In this document: positions 28,352 through 36,008 of the stretch, in pieces
Position numbering within the stretch: the stretch's first letter is position 1
Layout of the letters: each line of letters begins with the position of its first letter
Source: Bacteroidaceae bacterium
GTDB taxonomy: Bacteria; Bacteroidota; Bacteroidia; Bacteroidales; Bacteroidaceae
Direction of reading: 5' to 3'
Assembly (NCBI GenBank): GCA_017547585.1
Contig: JAFYPH010000054.1
Location: 1-56,219, forward strand
DNA: 56,219 nt
Position numbers and translations under genes: made by a program
The notes under the pieces: generated by a model
What the model was told of the DNA's origin: nothing
The model's input: only the letters and a program-made list of their open reading frames with translations
The model's database searches: none

Positions 28352-29392
28352 TTACTTTTTAAGTGCGGTCCATCCTTGTGCCTTCAGCTCCATCTCTACG
28401 CCGTCGCGAGTGATGAGTGCAGCTCCAAGCTCCTCTTTTACAATGTGTCCGATGAGGCGCACGTCCTTCATTCCCGCCACCTTTTCGTGGTCGGCGATGG
28501 GCACGGTGAAGAGAAGCTCATAATCCTCGCCGCCGTTCAGCGCGCAGGTGATTACGTTCAAGTTCAGCTCCTCGGCCATCACAGCTGTCTGGTAGTCGAT
28601 GGGAATCTTGTCCTCATATATGCGGCAGCCTACGTTGCTCTGCTTGCAAATGTGCATAAGCTCCGACGAAAGGCCGTCCGACACGTCCATCATCGACGTT
28701 GGGGTAACGTTCGCCTCGCGCAGACGCTCGATAATGTCGCGACGCGCTTCGGGCTTCAGCTGTCTCTCGAGAATGTACTCTTTTCCGGCAAAGTCGGGCT
28801 GCACGCCCTCCTTGTCCATGGTGGCAACCTTCTCGCGTTCGAGCAACTGCAGGCCCATATAGGCTGCACCCAGGTCGCCCGACACGCAAATGAGGTCGGT
28901 AACCTTTGCTCCGCTGCGCTTCACGCTCTTGCCTTTGGGGGCAGTGCCTATGGCTGTGATGCTTATGGCGAGTCCCGTGAGCGACGAGCTTGTGTCGCCG
29001 CCGACAATGTCCACATTGTGACGCTCGCAGGCAAGGCGCAGTCCCGCATAGAAATCCTCCATGTCCTCTATGCAGAATCTCTTGCTCAGCGCAATGGATA
29101 CTGTAAGCTGCTTGGGTGTTCCGTTCATTGCGTAGATGTCCGAGAGATTCACCATTGCTGCCTTGTAGCCCAAATGCTTCAGCGGAACGTATGTGAGGTC
29201 AAAATGTACGCCCTCCATCAGAAGGTCGGTGGTTACAAGCACCTCATCCTCCTCTTTGAATGCGAGGATGGCTGCGTCGTCGCCCACTCCCGTCAATGTC
29301 TCTGCGTTTACGGGAGCGATGCCTGACGTCAGATGCTCAATGAGTCCGAACTCTCCTAATGTGGCAATTTCTGTTCTGTGTGTTTCGTTCAT
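28352..29392 (-). CDS. thiL: Thiamine-monophosphate kinase
   Basis: The 346-residue PurM-like enzyme phosphorylates thiamine monophosphate to the active diphosphate with ATP. GVGDDAAIL (ATP/Mg site), TTDLLMEGVHF and VGGDTSSS are the ThiL motifs, and MDVSDGLSSEL and NGGEDYELLF complete the set. It is transcribed after the nucleoside phosphorylase gene (25-base gap) and before the Imm17-like gene. Confidence 0.93.
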   Translation of the reverse strand: MNETHRTEIATLGEFGLIEHLTSGIAPVNAETLTGVGDDAAILAFKEEDEVLVTTDLLMEGVHFDLTYVPLKHLGYKAAMVNLSDIYAMNGTPKQLTVSIALSKRFCIEDMEDFYAGLRLACERHNVDIVGGDTSSSLTGLAISITAIGTAPKGKSVKRSGAKVTDLICVSGDLGAAYMGLQLLEREKVATMDKEGVQPDFAGKEYILERQLKPEARRDIIERLREANVTPTSMMDVSDGLSSELMHICKQSNVGCRIYEDKIPIDYQTAVMAEELNLNVITCALNGGEDYELLFTVPIADHEKVAGMKDVRLIGHIVKEELGAALITRDGVEMELKAQGWTALKK

Positions 29393-29417
29393 AATCTCTT
29401 TTTTTGTGGAGCGTTCC

Positions 29418-30227
29418 TTAAGATCTGTTGATAAGCTCTTTGAAGATGGTTGTCATGCGGGGCTGTGCCTCGTCGGCAGCCTTCTGCACCTCTTCGTGGC
29501 TCACCTCAACCACAACGCCCTCGAGTCCAAGGTCGGTGATTACCGAAATTCCGAATACTCTGATGCCGCAGTGGCGAGCAACGATAACTTCGGGCACTGT
29601 AGACATTCCCACTGCGTCGCCACCCATTCTGCGGAACATCACATACTCGGCGGGAGTTTCGAAAGTGGGGCCCTGTGTGCCCAGATAGACACCCTCCATC
29701 ACTCTGATGCCCTTCTCGGCTGCAACCTCCTTGGCCTTTGCGATAAGCTCGGGGTCGTAGGTCTTGCTCATGTCTGGGAAACGATCGCCATACTCGATGT
29801 TCTTGCCGCGCAAGGGGTGCTCGGGGAATGTGTTTATATGGTCGTTGATAATCATAAGGTCGCCGATGATAAAGTCGGGGTTCATTCCTCCGGCTGCGTT
29901 AGAGACGAAGAGAGTTTTGATGCCAAGCTCGCGCATCACTCTCACGGGGAAGGTAACCTCTTTCATAGAGTATCCCTCGTAGTAGTGGAAACGTCCCTGC
30001 ATGGCCATAATGTCCTTGTTGCCCAGCTTGCCGAAGATGAGCTTGCCCGAGTGACCCTCTACTGTAGAAAGGGGAAAGTTGGGAATATCTTTATATTGAA
30101 CTTCGTATTTCTCTGTAATCTCGTTCACGAGGCTGCCGAGTCCTGTACCCAAAATGATGGCGGTCTCGGGCTGTGTCTTCATTACCGACTTCAAAAATTC
30201 AGCGGTCTCTTTGATTTTTTCTAACAT
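29418..30227 (-). CDS. punA: Purine nucleoside phosphorylase (class II, trimeric)
   Basis: The roughly 269-residue enzyme splits inosine/guanosine with phosphate for purine salvage. ILGTGLGSLVNEI near the start, GHSGKLIFGKL, and NAAGGMNPDF are the class II signature; GTQGPTFETPAEY and the ISVITDL region line the active site. I use the ATG at 30227; a TTG at 30236 would add three residues. The start lies inside the end of lpxK (29-base overlap), suggesting coupling. Confidence 0.93.
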   Translation of the reverse strand: MLEKIKETAEFLKSVMKTQPETAIILGTGLGSLVNEITEKYEVQYKDIPNFPLSTVEGHSGKLIFGKLGNKDIMAMQGRFHYYEGYSMKEVTFPVRVMRELGIKTLFVSNAAGGMNPDFIIGDLMIINDHINTFPEHPLRGKNIEYGDRFPDMSKTYDPELIAKAKEVAAEKGIRVMEGVYLGTQGPTFETPAEYVMFRRMGGDAVGMSTVPEVIVARHCGIRVFGISVITDLGLEGVVVEVSHEEVQKAADEAQPRMTTIFKELINRS

Positions 30228-31248
30228 AATCGACAATTATTTGGTTAAACATTTTTTCATTTTCCATGATTCTCACCTTTATGGGAATCATATATATATT
30301 CTCCTTTATTATAATAGGAAGGTCGTCGCGTCCGATGATTCTTTCGGCGTCCTTTTCGGTGGTTATTATCATTCTCTTTTCCGCCGGCAGCGACTCAAAC
30401 TTCGAGGCAATCTCTTTAAACTCGTTGCCTGTAAAGTGGTGGTGGTCGGGGAATTTCATCAGTGTCACCTTTGCCCCACGGCGTTCAAGCTCCTTCTTCA
30501 AAGGCTCGGGGCGGGCAATGCCTGTGAGCAGCAGAATCTCGGAGCCGCCGTCGATGTTGCACTTCTCTTCATTAACGTCGAAGATGGCAATAGGTTCATC
30601 GTAGCACACGGTCGAGAAGAATATGGGTGTTCCCTTTTTCGCGCCCAACATTTTTATATAATGCTCTTTTGTCTCGCTGCTGATGTCCGAGGGGCATTTT
30701 GTTACGATTACCGCATGGGCGCGCTCGATTCCCTCGGCCGTCTCGCGCAATCGTCCGAATGGCAGCACACTGTCGCGCCACGTGGGGCGGTTGTAGTCGA
30801 CAAGCACGATGCTCAGTCCCGGCGTCACGTAGCGGTGCTGAAAAGCGTCGTCCAGCAGTATGGCGTCGGGCCTTTTCTCCTCTTTTAACAACTGCTCGAT
30901 TCCGTTCACGCGTTTCTCGTCCACGGCAACCGTTATTTTCGGGAATTTTTTCTTAATCTGTGCAGGCTCGTCGCCCACCTCTGTGGCGTTGCAATCCTCG
31001 CCGGCCTTGAAAAATCCTTTCGTCTTTCGGCGGTAGCCTCTGCTCAGAGTGGCAATCTCAAACTCATCTTTCAACAGATTGATAATGTACTCAATGTGAG
31101 GGGTCTTTCCCGTGCCGCCCACCGTAAGGTTACCCACCGCGATTACGGGCAGGTCGAAACTCTTGCTTTCGAGCCATCCGGCGTCAAAGGCAAGGTTCCT
31201 GATGGTGACGGCCCAACAGTAGGGGTTAATGTAATCTGTCAGTCTCAT
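30199..31248 (-). CDS. lpxK: Tetraacyldisaccharide 4'-kinase
   Basis: The 349-residue inner-membrane-associated kinase phosphorylates lipid A precursor at the 4' position. The N-terminal hydrophobic segment (MRLTDYINPYCWAVT) precedes the P-loop VGNLTVGGTGKTP at about 42-54. LLDDAFQHR is the second conserved motif. ATG at 31248 fits the family start; a TTG at 31263 is less likely. It is first in the lpxK-punA-thiL-Imm17 order. Confidence 0.93.
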   Translation of the reverse strand: MRLTDYINPYCWAVTIRNLAFDAGWLESKSFDLPVIAVGNLTVGGTGKTPHIEYIINLLKDEFEIATLSRGYRRKTKGFFKAGEDCNATEVGDEPAQIKKKFPKITVAVDEKRVNGIEQLLKEEKRPDAILLDDAFQHRYVTPGLSIVLVDYNRPTWRDSVLPFGRLRETAEGIERAHAVIVTKCPSDISSETKEHYIKMLGAKKGTPIFFSTVCYDEPIAIFDVNEEKCNIDGGSEILLLTGIARPEPLKKELERRGAKVTLMKFPDHHHFTGNEFKEIASKFESLPAEKRMIITTEKDAERIIGRDDLPIIIKENIYMIPIKVRIMENEKMFNQIIVDYVRKNQRDR

Positions 31249-31270
31249 GATGAATTTATCCAATGCAACG

Positions 31271-31278
31271 CGAAGATA
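31271..31278 (-). promoter_or_regulatory. -7 promoter box of the lpxK unit
   Basis: On the minus strand TATCTTCG, one mismatch from TAnnTTTG, lies 22 bases before the lpxK ATG. Confidence 0.45.
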
Positions 31279-31406
31279 GCTATTTTTCCTTTCTTATATA
31301 TAATATTATTGGCTAAATTACCGTTTTTATCATGTAAAATGGCACTATATTAAAAATGTTTCTCCTTTTTTTCTTTTAAAATAGCTTTTTTATTGAAAAA
31401 AAAGGT

Positions 31407-31454
31407 TACTTTTGTGGCGAAATAGTGCGCGGTTTACAATTTTTTTGTAACTTG
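31407..31454 (+). promoter_or_regulatory. Candidate promoters of tRNA-Ser
   Basis: Two -7-like boxes are present: TACTTTTG at 31407-31414 and TAACTTGC at 31448-31455 (closer to the tRNA). The 31279-31406 stretch has no gene and is mainly A/T runs. Confidence 0.4.
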
Positions 31455-31475
31455 CGCCGAGTTTGTAATATATAA

Positions 31476-31563
31476 GGAAAGATGCTCGAGTGGTTGAAGA
31501 GGCACGCCTGGAAAGCGTGTATACGCCAAAAGCGTATCGGGGGTTCGAATCCCCCTCCTTCCG
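31476..31563 (+). tRNA. tRNA-Ser (anticodon GGA)
   Basis: The sequence folds into a class II tRNA. The anticodon stem CACGC/GCGTG has loop CTGGAAA (anticodon GGA), a long variable-arm stem ATACGC/GCGTAT follows, and the T-arm is GGGGG-TTCGAAT-CCCCC. The acceptor GGAAAGA pairs with TCCTTCC with one A-C mismatch at position 5:68. The discriminator is G and CCA is not encoded (GCA follows). Reads UCC/UCU. Confidence 0.95.
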
Positions 31564-31639
31564 CAATTGCTTGAATAATATAGAATTAGAGATAAAAATT
31601 ATAATTAATTTAAATAACAATTTCTAAAATTAACACACA

Positions 31640-32485
31640 ATGAAAAAGCTTTTTGCAATTGTTGCAATGTTGGGATTGTTCACATTCGGAACAACTCAGT
31701 CTATCCTTGCACAGGATGACGCTCAGGCTGCTGCCGGCGAGCAGGCTACCGAACAGGTTGATTCACTCGCATCAGATTCTACTGCTACAGATTCAACAGC
31801 TGTTGCTGCTGAAGAAACTACTCCCGCTCCCGTAGAGGAGGCTGAACCCGAAAGTTTCCACAAAACTATCAAGACTAAGTTCATCGAGGGTGACGCAGGC
31901 TTCATGTCTTTGGTTGCTATCGCTATGATCATCGGTCTCGCATTCTGCATCGAGCGTATCATCTACCTCAGCCTTGCACAGGTAAACACAAAGAAATTGA
32001 TGGAGGAGATTGCTAAAGCTCTTGAGGCTAAGGATGTTGAGAAGGCAAAAACTATCTGCCGCAACACAGCTGGTCCCGTAGCTTCTATCTGCTACCAGGG
32101 TCTTATGCGCATCGACGAGGGTCTCGACGTAGTTGAGCGTTCAATCGTTTCTTACGGTAGCGTTCAGGCTATGAACCTCGAGAAGGGTTGCTCATGGATT
32201 ACTCTTTTCATCGCGATGGCTCCCTCACTCGGATTCTTGGGTACTGTGATCGGTATGGTTATGGCGTTCGACGATATCCAGCGTGCTGGTGATATTTCTC
32301 CTACAGTCGTTGCAGGTGGTATGAAGGTGGCTCTTATTACAACTATCTATGGTATTATCGTAGCTCTTATCCTTCAGGTATTCTACAACTACGTACTTGG
32401 TAAAATCGAGGCTATCACAGCTGACATGGAGGATTCTTCAATCGTTCTCCTCGACCTTCTTACAAAGTATAACCTCAAGAAGTAA
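31640..32485 (+). CDS. exbB: MotA/TolQ/ExbB proton channel family protein
   Basis: The 281-residue inner-membrane protein begins with a signal-like helix (1-24) and a low-complexity Ala/Thr/Asp/Glu linker (25-70). Three membrane helices follow (about 90-110, 185-205, 230-255), with GFLGTVIGMVMAF and GGMKVALITTIYGIIVAL as the TolQ/ExbB signatures. With ExbD proteins it uses the proton gradient to energise TonB or a similar system. It heads a four-gene operon and starts 76 bases after the tRNA, so it could share the tRNA's promoter region. Confidence 0.92.
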   Translation: MKKLFAIVAMLGLFTFGTTQSILAQDDAQAAAGEQATEQVDSLASDSTATDSTAVAAEETTPAPVEEAEPESFHKTIKTKFIEGDAGFMSLVAIAMIIGLAFCIERIIYLSLAQVNTKKLMEEIAKALEAKDVEKAKTICRNTAGPVASICYQGLMRIDEGLDVVERSIVSYGSVQAMNLEKGCSWITLFIAMAPSLGFLGTVIGMVMAFDDIQRAGDISPTVVAGGMKVALITTIYGIIVALILQVFYNYVLGKIEAITADMEDSSIVLLDLLTKYNLKK

Positions 32486-32509
32486 TTTTGACCCTTATCA
32501 TTATTAATT

Positions 32510-32995
32510 ATGAAAGCTTCTGTTATTAATAAAATATCAAGCTATGTCTTTGCCGCACTGGTGGGGGTGTCAGCAGTCGTTCTCGGACTGTTCTTCTTCG
32601 TCGGTTACGACAACTACATTACCTTGAACGGTAAGTCTGTGGTTGACCCGCAGTTTACTGACTTGTTAATGTATTGGATGTATGCTTTGGTTGCAGCAGG
32701 AATTGTTTTCGTGGTTCTCTTCGTAATCGCGCAGTTCTTTGCTACATTGAAGACCAACCCTCGTAGCGCAATGAACACCGTTATCGGTATCGTCCTCGTG
32801 GTTGCTCTCTTCGGCGGTGCTTACGCACTTGCAGAGGATGCTCCCATTAGAATGGCCGACAATACTTTGTTCGAGGATAAGTTCAACCTTATTCTCAGCG
32901 ACGTATGTATCTATGTTCAGTATGTGCTTCTCGCTGTATCAGTATTGCTTACAGTAGTAAGTTTGTTAGGTGTTAAAGCTAAAGTAAAAGCGTAA
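32510..32995 (+). CDS. Four-helix membrane protein of the ExbB-ExbD operon
   Basis: The 161-residue protein has about four hydrophobic helices (about 12-32, 52-76, 90-108, 135-155) and small soluble loops. It shows no recognised catalytic motif. A protein of this type commonly sits between exbB and exbD in Bacteroidetes, so it is likely an accessory component of the ExbBD complex (inference). The gap to exbD is 7 bases. Confidence 0.7.
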   Translation: MKASVINKISSYVFAALVGVSAVVLGLFFFVGYDNYITLNGKSVVDPQFTDLLMYWMYALVAAGIVFVVLFVIAQFFATLKTNPRSAMNTVIGIVLVVALFGGAYALAEDAPIRMADNTLFEDKFNLILSDVCIYVQYVLLAVSVLLTVVSLLGVKAKVKA

Positions 32996-33002
32996 GTAAA
33001 CA

Positions 33003-33593
33003 ATGGGAAAAAGAAAAGTACCGGGATTGAATGCCTCTTCAACGGCTGACATCTCATTCATATTGCTCATCTTCTTCCTTGTAACCACTTCAATGGATAC
33101 CGACCGCGGATTGGCGGTACGTCTTCCTAACCCTCCCGAGGAGAATCAGCAGGATCCTCCCAAGATTCGTGAGAGAAACTCTATGATTGTAAACGTGAAC
33201 ATGAACAACCAGATCATGGTTACAATCGCTAAAGAGCCCCGTGAAATTCAGGTTTCTGAGCTTCGTGAGCTTGCTAAGGAGTTTATCGCTAACCCCGAGG
33301 ACAAGGCTGACCTTCCCGAGAAAGTGGCTGTCGAGCTTCCCGCACCCTTCGGTGTGCAGATGATTACAAAGAACCACGTAATCTCTTTGCAGACTGACCG
33401 TGCTACAAGCTACGATACATACTTCCAAGTTGAGAATGAGTTATACGGCGCATACAACGACCTGCGTGACGAATTGGCACGTAAGACCTTCGGTCGCCCC
33501 TACCGCGAGTGTACCGAGGACGAGCAGTTGGCTTGCCGCCAGTACTACAAGTGTGTAATTTCCGAGGCTGAGCCCCGTAAATATAACCAGTAA
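33003..33593 (+). CDS. exbD: ExbD/TolR family protein (first copy)
   Basis: The 196-residue protein has one membrane helix near the N-terminus (about 18-35) within NASSTADISFILLIFFLVTTSM, the ExbD helix carrying the essential Asp (Asp16 in STADIS). The periplasmic part is larger than in E. coli ExbD and contains a distinctive C-terminal region with YRECTEDEQLACRQYY. It forms the proton channel with ExbB. The second exbD follows after 5 bases. Confidence 0.92.
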   Translation: MGKRKVPGLNASSTADISFILLIFFLVTTSMDTDRGLAVRLPNPPEENQQDPPKIRERNSMIVNVNMNNQIMVTIAKEPREIQVSELRELAKEFIANPEDKADLPEKVAVELPAPFGVQMITKNHVISLQTDRATSYDTYFQVENELYGAYNDLRDELARKTFGRPYRECTEDEQLACRQYYKCVISEAEPRKYNQ

Positions 33594-33598
33594 AGATT

Positions 33599-34060
33599 AT
33601 GAGTAAGTTTCAAAAGAAAGGAAAGGCAGAAATGCCGGAATTGAATACCTCTTCATTGCCTGACTTGATTTTCTCTATCCTCTTCTTCTTCATGATTGTA
33701 ACATCAATGCGTGAGGTTGAGCTTAAGGTGGAGTTCAAGGTTCCCTCGGGTACTGAATTGGAGAAACTTGAGCGCAAATCTTTGGTATCGAATATTTACA
33801 TTGGTAAGCCTACGAAAGATTTTCGTGCAAAGTTAGGTACGCAGAGCCGTATCCAGTTGAACGATAAGTTTGCCGACCCCAGCCACATTCGCGAGTTTGT
33901 TCAGGCAGAGCGCGAGAGCTTGGCAGAGCGTGACAAACCCTTCATGAAGATGTCTTTGAAAATTGACAAAGAGACTCAGATGGGTATCATCACTGACGTG
34001 AAGATGGAGTTGCGCGAGGCGATGGCACTTTCAATCGTATACTCAGCGACACAGCGTTAA
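33599..34060 (+). CDS. exbD: ExbD/TolR family protein (second copy)
   Basis: The 153-residue paralogue of the preceding gene has the same N-terminal helix with NTSSLPDLIFSILFFFMIVTSM, where Asp sits at the ExbD position (SLPDLIF). Two different ExbD proteins beside one ExbB are typical of Bacteroidetes, suggesting a mixed complex. It is the last gene before a strong terminator. Confidence 0.92.
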   Translation: MSKFQKKGKAEMPELNTSSLPDLIFSILFFFMIVTSMREVELKVEFKVPSGTELEKLERKSLVSNIYIGKPTKDFRAKLGTQSRIQLNDKFADPSHIREFVQAERESLAERDKPFMKMSLKIDKETQMGIITDVKMELREAMALSIVYSATQR

Positions 34061-34080
34061 TAGTTGTGCAGCATAATAAA

Positions 34081-34113
34081 AAAGCAACGAGCCAATCGGC
34101 TCGTTGCTTTTTT
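34081..34113. terminator. Bidirectional terminator between exbD and folA
   Basis: A perfect 13-bp stem AAAGCAACGAGCC/GGCTCGTTGCTTT has a four-base loop, with A-run on the left and T-run on the right. It serves exbD (+) and folA (-). Confidence 0.9.
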
Positions 34114-34151
34114 ATGTATATATGCGATTCGTTTGAGACGAGAAGCGTATA

Positions 34152-34652
34152 TTATCTTTTCCTTGTGTAGGTAGTGAAGGCAAAGTCGAATGCGTGCTTT
34201 TCGTCCTTGCAGCGCTCTTCTCTCTCTGTCTCGCACCATTCGCCGCCCCTCCATTCGGGGAAGAAGGCGTCGGCCTTTTCGGGGGTGTTCTTCACCTCTG
34301 TAAGGTAGAGAATATCGGCAAAGGGTAGGGCGTAGCTATACAGCTGCTCTCCGCCGATAATGTAGACTGTCTCTTCGTTTGCGCAGCTTTTCAGTGCCTC
34401 TTCGAGCGAGGGGAATACTTCGGCTCCGGGGAAGGCAATCTTCTTGCGCGAAAGGACGACGTTTCTTCTGTTGGGCAGCGCTCCCTTGGGCAGCGAGCGG
34501 AAGGTGTTGCTGCCCATTATTATTGTGTGGCCTGTGGTCAGTTGCTTGAATCTCTTGAGGTCGTCGGGCAACCAATAGATAAGCTCGTTGTTGTTGCCGA
34601 TGGCTCTGTTCTCGGCAACGGCCGCAATCATCGCTACTTTGTACATGGTCAT
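34152..34652 (-). CDS. folA: Dihydrofolate reductase
   Basis: The 166-residue enzyme reduces dihydrofolate to tetrahydrofolate with NADPH. IAAVAENRAIGNNNELIYWLPDDLKRFKQLT is the DHFR N-terminus (the catalytic acid is Asp in LPDDLKRF). IMGSNTFRSLPKGALPNRRNVVLSRK and IIGGEQLYSYAL complete the fold. The start may be ATG 34652 or ATG 34646. It functions with thyA, which is upstream on the same strand and regenerates dihydrofolate. The two are separated by a small inserted element. Confidence 0.95.
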   Translation of the reverse strand: MTMYKVAMIAAVAENRAIGNNNELIYWLPDDLKRFKQLTTGHTIIMGSNTFRSLPKGALPNRRNVVLSRKKIAFPGAEVFPSLEEALKSCANEETVYIIGGEQLYSYALPFADILYLTEVKNTPEKADAFFPEWRGGEWCETEREERCKDEKHAFDFAFTTYTRKR

Positions 34653-34660
34653 TCTGTTTA

Positions 34661-34849
34661 GGGAGGTTCTATAAATTAGTAATTTAATATTCTTAGCAGG
34701 GTGGGTTCAGTTTCGGCCGCTTTTGGCTTTATTTTTGCATCTTATTGATATTTCCTCGGTTGCGATGCCCGCATCGCGCCCTTACAAACATCAAAAATCT
34801 ACTAAAAATAAAACTCAAAATCGTCGCGACCTAATTTAAAGAACCTCCC
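34661..34849. mobile_element. MITE-like element between thyA and folA
   Basis: The 189-bp non-coding stretch is bounded by 18-bp inverted ends (GGGAGGTTCTATAAATTA and TAATTTAAAGAACCTCCC, one mismatch). It is flanked on both sides by TTTA (34657-34660 and 34850-34853), which looks like a target-site duplication; the right copy contains the thyA stop codon. Inside is a GCGATG-CGGG-CATCGC hairpin. No transposase is encoded. A family of such copies elsewhere in the genome would confirm it. Confidence 0.5.
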
Positions 34850-34850
34850 T

Positions 34851-35645
34851 TTATACTGAAACTTCGGCCTTAATGTGGGGGTGGGCAGTGTAATCCTCCA
34901 GCGAGAAGTCCTCGAACTTGAAGCTGAAAATATCCTTTACGTCGGGGTTTATTTTCATCTTGGGAAGAGCATAAGGCTCGCGTGTGAGCTGCAATTTAGC
35001 CTGCTCAATGTGGTTCAAGTAGAGGTGGGCGTCGCCGAGCGTGTGGATAAAGTCTCCGGCCTTCAGTCCTGTAACCTGCGCCATCATCTGCAGCAGCAGT
35101 GCATAGGATGCAATGTTGAAAGGCACTCCTAGGAAACAGTCGGCGCTGCGCTGGTAGAGCTGCAGGCTCAGTCGGCCGTCGGCAACGTAGAATTGGAACA
35201 TTGCATGGCAGGGGGGCAGGTTCATATTTTCGATGTCCGCCACGTTCCATGCGTTCACAATTATTCGGCGCGAGTCGGGGTTCTTTTTCAGTGTCTCCAC
35301 AACCTCGCTTATCTGGTCAATGTGTCCGCCTTTGTAGTCGGGCCACGAACGCCACTGATAGCCATAGACGTGGCCGAGGTCGCCATTCTCGTCGGCCCAT
35401 TCGTTCCATATGCGCACTCCATTCTCCTGAAGATATTTTACGTTTGTGTCGCCGGCGAGGAACCACAAAAGCTCGTGTATGATTGACTTTAGGTGCAGTT
35501 TCTTTGTTGTGAGGCAGGGGAATCCCTCTTCGAGGTTGAAACGCATCTGGTGTCCGAAGACACTGATTGTTCCCGTTCCTGTTCGGTCCTCTTTCTTTGT
35601 ACCCTCCTTGAGGATGCGGTCGAGTAGGTCAAGATATTGTTTCAT
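34851..35645 (-). CDS. thyA: Thymidylate synthase
   Basis: The 264-residue enzyme makes dTMP from dUMP with methylene-tetrahydrofolate. The catalytic cysteine is in [53 protein letters not shown] and [20 protein letters not shown] are the classic motifs; the length equals E. coli ThyA. It lies upstream of folA on the same strand with a MITE-like element between. Its upstream region carries three tandem 76-bp repeats with promoter boxes. Confidence 0.97.
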   Translation of the reverse strand: MKQYLDLLDRILKEGTKKEDRTGTGTISVFGHQMRFNLEEGFPCLTTKKLHLKSIIHELLWFLAGDTNVKYLQENGVRIWNEWADENGDLGHVYGYQWRSWPDYKGGHIDQISEVVETLKKNPDSRRIIVNAWNVADIENMNLPPCHAMFQFYVADGRLSLQLYQRSADCFLGVPFNIASYALLLQMMAQVTGLKAGDFIHTLGDAHLYLNHIEQAKLQLTREPYALPKMKINPDVKDIFSFKFEDFSLEDYTAHPHIKAEVSV

Positions 35646-35664
35646 ATATTTGTAATTTTCAGTA

Positions 35665-35903
35665 TTCGCAAACTTTATGCAAAGATAGTGCCAGCGAGTG
35701 AGCGAAAATTTATTTTCGTTCGCAACGAGTGCCGCCTATGTTCGCAACATTTATGCAAAGATAGTGCCAGCGAGTGAGTGAAAATTTATTTTCAATCGCA
35801 ACGAGTGCTGCCTATGTTCGCAACATTTATGCAAAGATAGTGCCAGCGAGTGAGTGAAAATTTATTTTCATTCGCAACGAGTGCCGCCTATGTTCGCAAA
35901 CTT
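35665..35903. repeat. Three tandem 76-bp repeats upstream of thyA
   Basis: Units start at 35665, 35741 and 35817, followed by a partial fourth start (TTCGCAAACTT at 35893-35903). Units are nearly identical. Each contains CAAAGATA (TATCTTTG on the minus strand, at 35680-35687, 35756-35763 and 35832-35839) and a dyad: CGAAAAT-TT-ATTTTCG in unit 1, TGAAAAT-TT-ATTTTCA in units 2 and 3. The two base changes in the dyad compensate each other. It looks like a promoter/operator module duplicated toward thyA. Confidence 0.9.
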
Positions 35904-35972
35904 CAGTTTGCAAATATAATTCAACTTTTCAGTGTCAGCAAAAAAACTATTTGCTTTTATCGCAAACAGTTG

Positions 35973-36004
35973 TTTGTTTTTCACTTGCGGAAAATGTATC
36001 TTTG
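35973..36004 (+). promoter_or_regulatory. Promoter of the rsmF-like gene
   Basis: TTTG (35973-35976), a 20-base spacer and TATCTTTG (35997-36004) match the Bacteroidales -33/-7 promoter well. The -7 box ends only 4 bases before the first in-frame ATG (36009), so the transcript would start at or just after it; either it is leaderless or the ATG at 36024 is used. Confidence 0.75.
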
Positions 36005-36008
36005 TACC

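Noticed and set aside
35665-35903. Possible CRISPR array
   Set aside because: Units are 76 bp, contiguous, without variable spacers, and no cas genes are present. They are tandem duplications.
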